Shown here: positions 59,565 through 64,000 of the stretch, piece after piece
How the letters are laid out: each line of letters begins with the position of its first letter
Numbering within the stretch: position 1 is the stretch's first letter
Source: Vreelandella azerica
GTDB lineage: Bacteria > Pseudomonadota > Gammaproteobacteria > Pseudomonadales > Halomonadaceae
NCBI RefSeq assembly: GCF_013112225.1
Contig: NZ_JABFHI010000007.1
Span: 1-64,000 of the forward strand
DNA: 64,000 nucleotides
Direction: 5' to 3'
Notes under the pieces: generated by a model
The model's input: the letters and a program-made list of their open reading frames with translations, nothing else
Told to the model about the DNA's origin: nothing
Databases searched by the model: none
Made by a program: the position numbers and the translations under genes

Positions 59565-60790
59565 GGAAGATGGGGGTAGCAAACCGTAAAAAACAGCGCA
59601 CCAGAATGCATAAACCATGGTGCCGCTGTTATGGTTCAGAAAACCTTGCGTCAGACTGAAATCAATGTAAGTAACAGGCAGGAGCACCCCTGCAGCAGCC
59701 ACTGACACCCTGGTCATATTCTGACTTGACAGCAAACTGATAAACAGGCGCATGGGAACGAGATAAAGCGCGATTAGAGCCAACAGACCAAGCAGACCAC
59801 GTTTTGCCCAAGCATCGATAAACTGGTTGTGAGCGTGATCATAACGGGCCACCTGATGGGCGATAACGCCCTGATCCGCCAATCGCTGCATCTGGCTTGC
59901 ATAACCATTCTTACCCCAGCCAAATAAGGGTTTTGCAGCGATCAGATGGCTAGCCCCGCGCCACATCTCAAACCGTGCGCCCACTGACGAAAGGCTTCTA
60001 TCACCTTCAACATAATGGTGTACCTGATCAATGGCAAGGTTGACACGCGATTGCACGCCCAAAGATGGTATCGCATAAGCCAGAGTGACTACCAACAGTA
60101 AAATCAGCGCCACAGCAACCTTAAGCGAGCGTGTTAGTAGACGCCCATAGGCACGATACAAGACAAACGCAATAAAGGGCACGCCTATCCAGCCGCCTCG
60201 GCTGCCTGAAAGCAGTGAACCGATAATACCAAACAGCGCGCATGTAACCAGTGCCATCGCCCAGCTTTTCCTATCCGGCTGATCAAGCCCCCAACCCAGC
60301 CCAGCTAGGCAAAAGGCTCCCAGCAACATGCTCAAGTTGCCAAACTGTATGGCATTCTGAAACCCACTGGCACGTGGCATTTCCAACCCGAACTTTTGCC
60401 AGATAGCCAGGCTACCCGCACCTAAGGCCCCTACTGCAATCCCACTCCACAGCCAGGATAAGCGTGGCGGGTAGGCCTTAACGAGCAGCATGAAGGAATG
60501 GCGAGTAAAAAACGCAACGGCGTATCCACGCCGCTGATGCCCTGGCCATCCCACCAGGCTTCACTAATATGTATTAAGGCATAGAAGATAAAAGCACTGA
60601 CAAACCAGATATCCCTGAACGTCAGCTCAAGGGCAGGCCGCCTAACCAACAAAAAAAAACTGCCTAGCAGTAACCAGCCAGCTCCCACCGAATAACCACT
60701 TGGCATGATCAGCATCAGAAAACCAAGTAGAAAAACGCCTAATGACGTATAGATTGCAGATATGCGTTTGTCCGATAGATAATTTACCAA
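59550..60790 (-). CDS. O-antigen ligase family protein (one indel)
   Basis: About 413 residues with 10-12 predicted helices. The Wzy_C signature is present: LLSGSRGGWIGVPFIAF near 195 and the large periplasmic loop with KPLFGWGKNGYASQ and the catalytic-type His in RYDHAHNQFIDAWAKRGLLG. The frame slips near 60500 (true reading LLAIPFMLLVKAYPPRLSW). It transfers or polymerises polysaccharide; ligase versus polymerase cannot be decided. Divergent from the GfcC/YjbH genes across an AT-rich gap. Confidence 0.85.
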
Positions 60791-60899
60791 CGTCGGGCCA
60801 GCTCCAAGTTATCTAAACATTGAGTCTAGTTATTATATAGGTAATATATTGTTTCATTTGCGGCGCGGCGCTGCTTTGCCAAATCGTCAGGAGATCCCA

Positions 60900-61768
60900 T
60901 TGTTGACGCCAAGTTTCGTCAAACAACCGTTGAAGCTGCGAACAAGACTTTACTCTAGTCTGCTCCTTTGCTTTAAGCAGCACCTAATCAAAAATCGGGC
61001 TTACCTGCTATTAGCTGTGGCCAGTTTACTCGCCGGCTGTGCCTCCGGCTACCATAGCACTCATGATGCTCAGGTGTCCTATTTGCCTGCGGCTGGCCTC
61101 ATGCAAGAGGCGCCAACTTTTGAGCGCCTTGCCAACCAGAATACCTTTGGTGAGCTCCAGTCTACCTGGCCTTCGCAGACTATCCCCTTTGCCCTACTGC
61201 CTTATGACCAGCGTGACACTCGCGAAGCGGAGTTCGTCTGATGCATGAACTAATCACTTTACAACGGGCAGCGCTTGTTAGCGGTAATGACATTTCCCGC
61301 AGCGCCATAGCCCAGTGGCGAGGCGTTATCCGGGCCCAGCTGGATGAACCTCTGCGTAGCCGCGATTTACCTGCAAGCGAGCGCCTGCCACTCAATGAAC
61401 TGGCACATTGGGGTTACTGTCTGCCACCAAGCTGGGTTGAGGTGTGGAGCATTAATGGCGTTACCCGCCACCCCTGGCAGTCATCCCTGACACTGGAGGA
61501 TGTGACAGGAAGCCGATCGCATCAGTCAAGTCATGCCTGGCATATCTCACCGCAAGGCCAACTTGAGCGCCACGGCATTGCCGACTGGAATAAAGAGACG
61601 CTATCGCTTGCCCCTGGCAGTCGCGTGATGGTCGAATGGCCAGCACAGTACCCTACCATGGGTGTTAATGTCGAACGCAGCTGGGTCAACGAGCGCCTTC
61701 CCCGATGGCTTGCAGCGCAACTACCCGGCGAAGATTGCCAGACATGGCCTCAGGAGAAGCCCCAGTGA
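60900..61768 (+). CDS. GfcC/YjbG-like capsule biogenesis protein (one indel)
   Basis: About 289 residues. TTG 60900 has AGGAGA just upstream. The N-terminus carries a membrane segment ending in a lipobox (LLLAVASLLAGCAS), unlike the usual GfcC signal. Two SLBB-like halves: VSYLPAAGLMQEAPTFERLA and WSINGVTRHPWQSSLTLEDV ... HGIADWNKETLSLAPGSRV. The frame slips near 61225-61235, joining DTREAEFV to LMHELITLQRA. The alternative is two separate short genes. The stop overlaps the yjbH GTG start. Confidence 0.75.
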
Positions 61769-63782
61769 CGCCACCTAACATCTTAGCTTTCGTCGCCCTT
61801 TTGTTGCCTGGCATGGTATACGCTGACACGACGATCTACAGCACCCTGGGCGGCGGCGGTCTCTGGACAATGCCTAATGCACGAATGGCCCCGGCAGGCA
61901 GCCTGACGCTTGGTGGCCACTACACATCCCCGGATGTGCACATACCGCTGTTCTATCAGCCCACTGAACATCTGGAGCTTGGCTTTCGTTATAGCCAGCG
62001 TCAGCCCCGAGATGGCCAACAGCGACACAACTACGACCCTCAGTTGGATATTAAATGGCGCTGGCAGGAGGAAACCCGCTACCTGCCTGCTATTGCCCTG
62101 GGGGCGCGTGATATCGGCCACAACACGCCTTTCAATGCCGAATACCTGGTGGCCAGCAAGCGATGGAACGCCTGGGATGTCAGTCTCGGCGTCGGCTGGG
62201 GAGCACTGGGCAGCGCGGGCGATGCTGAAGCTCCTTTCAACGACTTGAGTGAGCGCTGGGATACCCGCAGCGCGCCCGAAAATTTGCAACCCTACGAAGA
62301 AAGCGACTGGTTCAAGGGCTCTGCCAGCCTGTTTGGCGGCGTTAGCTACCAGACACCCTGGCAACCCCTGAGCCTGGCTATGGAATATAGCGGCGGTGAT
62401 ACAACACAATGGCCCGCCGGCGATACACGCGAACAAAGCAGCCGCTGGCAAGGAGGTATGCGCTTTGCGTTAAGCAAACCATTATCCGTTAGCCTTGGCT
62501 GGGAGCGCGGCGACACGCTCAGCGCAGGCGTTCAGTATCGTTTTGACCTCAGCCAGCCTTCCGCGAGCACATCTACGGTACCGCCTTTGCCTAGTGGCTC
62601 ACTTGGCTGGGACGACACTGCCCGCGCTCTGGCACATCATGGCCAGATCCAGGTGCACGAGGTCTATCGCAGTGGAGACAGCCTGCAACTGAATGCAACC
62701 TATACCGGCCAGGAAGAAACGGCCTCTGCCGCCTACAGCGCTGCCAACAACCTGCTTTACACGCACACCGCTGACGACAAGACACCCCCGCGCCAGTTTA
62801 TCTACCGCTGGGAACAAGCCGGAATGCCACTGCGTGAAGACGTCTATCAGCGTAGCGCCATCGGCGCTGCGCAGGCCAGCAGCACTGCAGACACTCAACA
62901 ACGACACAGCCTCTATGCCCGTGCTGCCCTGACACCCAAAAAGGCATGCCTGACTATCAGGCCAGTCGCGAAAACTTTGAATGGTCACTGCGCCCGCTGC
63001 TGGAGCAGAATGCCGGCAGCCAGGCCCATGGCTATCGTTATCGCCTGGCGGCCTTGGCTGAAGCGCGCTACCAGCTAGCTGACAAGGCGCCGTTAAACGG
63101 CTGGTTGAGTGCAGGCCTGGATTATACCCTGGCGCACAACCTGACGCGTCCCGCCACTATTGACCCCTTGAACGATGCTGAACCGACCCGCAGCCTGCGC
63201 GGTTATTACGCCGAAGAGCCGCTTACCCTGTCTCATCTGCAATACAGCCAGGCAACCCCTCTGGGCAGTCACTGGTTTGGCCTGGCCTATGCAGGGCTGC
63301 TTGAAACCCAATATGCGGGTATTGGTGCCGAGCTGCTGTATCGCCCCTTTGCCAGCCCGCTGGCCTGGAGCCTGAATGCCGCTCATGTCCACCAACGTGA
63401 ATTCGACGAACCCTTTGGCTTGCGTGATGACAACCGCTGGACCGGCGATGCCACCGCCTATCTCTACCCTGGTAATGATGACGCCTTCCTGCTTGAAGCA
63501 GGGCTGCATCGCTATCTCGGCGGCGATACCGGCGTACGCCTGGCTGCCACGCATCAGACACCCTCAGGAGTTAACGTCAGCCTTTCCAGCACCTTTAGTA
63601 ATGCCCGGGAACACAACATTACCCCTACCCTGACGTTAAGCATACCATTGTCATTAGGCCAGGCATCAACAGCACCAACATTGCGCTGGCAAGCACTCGA
63701 CAATGACAGCGGCAGCGTTTTACAACGCCGCGAGTGCCTTTTTGAGCTGACACAGGAGCGCCGCGTTCAAGGGTTGTGGTAA
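61765..63782 (+). CDS. YjbH-like outer-membrane exopolysaccharide protein (one indel)
   Basis: About 672 residues; GTG 61765 overlaps the previous stop (GTGA). A signal peptide (ILAFVALLLPGMVYA) is followed by IYSTLGGGGLWTMPNARMAPAG and many short amphipathic strands, consistent with a beta-barrel. The C-terminus ends in Trp (RRVQGLW). The frame slips at AAAAA 62938-62942. YjbH and GfcD are believed to act in secretion of a colanic-acid-like or O-antigen polymer in enterobacteria. Confidence 0.85.
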
Positions 63783-63823
63783 CCGTAGCGCACAAATATG
63801 ACCTGAACGTTTGTGGAGACCCG

Positions 63824-64000
63824 ATGACACAGGATTCAAGCCTGACTAGCACCTCTAAAGCAGCTGGAAACCGTCATCTTTTCGTCAGCATAGCGGCATT
63901 TTGTGATCCGTTTCTGCGCTTTACCATTGAGTCGCTGTTTGCTCAGGCCAGTGAACCTGAAAAGCTGTTTTTGGGCATTGTTGACCAAAGCCATGAATCA
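63824..64000 (+). CDS. GlcNAc-type glycosyltransferase, 5' part
   Basis: The first 59 residues of a gene that runs off the window. HLFVSIAAFCDPFLRFTIES and PEKLFLGIVDQSHES match the start of the PF11397-type N-acetylglucosaminyltransferase family (FVSIASYRDP...TI..L...A.....L..GI..Q). GGAG precedes the ATG. The location fits polysaccharide synthesis. Confidence 0.7.
   Translation, partial: MTQDSSLTSTSKAAGNRHLFVSIAAFCDPFLRFTIESLFAQASEPEKLFLGIVDQSHES

Overview
The window looks like a chromosomal segment of a moderately halophilic gammaproteobacterium close to Halomonas (Halomonadaceae). This is inferred from gene content and order, not from a marker search: a class I PHA synthase with phasin and a DUF6489 protein, potFGHI, lolB-ispE-tRNA-Gln-prs-rplY-pth-ychF, and miaB-ybeZ-ybeY-corC-lnt, in moderately GC-rich DNA.

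Layout. 1-3.8 kb: unrecognised degraded DNA, then a heavily decayed RND efflux permease. 3.9-8.8 kb: a DUF3617-like gene, a small CPxC protein and a putrescine importer (potFGHI). 9-13.5 kb: the leftward hemA-prfA-prmC cluster followed by lrp and moeB. 13.7-21 kb: TPR lipoprotein, lolB, ispE, tRNA-Gln, prs, rplY, pth, ychF, tRNA-Met. 21-25.7 kb: apeB, prc, an ArsR-type regulator, three tandem tRNA-Asn genes. 25.9-34.5 kb: miaB-ybeZ-ybeY-corC-lnt, split between corC and lnt by a group II intron abutting an IS200/IS605-type tnpB element. 34.6-51 kb: PHA genes, aroC, prmB, a Smr protein, patatin and alpha/beta hydrolases, an M42-type peptidase, a DJ-1 protein, a CoA-transferase, thiO, an ADP-ribosylglycohydrolase-like gene and ovoA (ovothiol synthesis). 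51-59.6 kb: a second, different tnpB gene, a DMT exporter, dabB-dabA (inorganic carbon uptake) and a graveyard of IS110 and tnpB fragments with a hexanucleotide repeat. 59.6-64 kb: an envelope polysaccharide locus (O-antigen ligase, GfcC-like, YjbH-like, start of a glycosyltransferase).

At least fifteen genes, several of them normally essential (hemA, ispE, lnt-operon corC), are interrupted by one-base indels. Most lie in G or C runs that read as five where six would restore the frame, and I saw no G or C run longer than five in the whole window. I therefore treat these genes as probably intact in the organism and annotate them full length with the shift noted. Only the RND permease, the IS remnants and the hydrolase remnant near 59.3 kb look truly broken.

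The most notable features are the nested mobile elements at the end of corC, whose boundaries can be read to the base and which change the CorC C-terminus and separate lnt from its operon; two unlike full-length TnpB nucleases plus remnants sharing a right end; dabAB and ovoA in an apparently heterotrophic genome; and several clean inverted repeats upstream of apeB/prc, ovoA and dabB.
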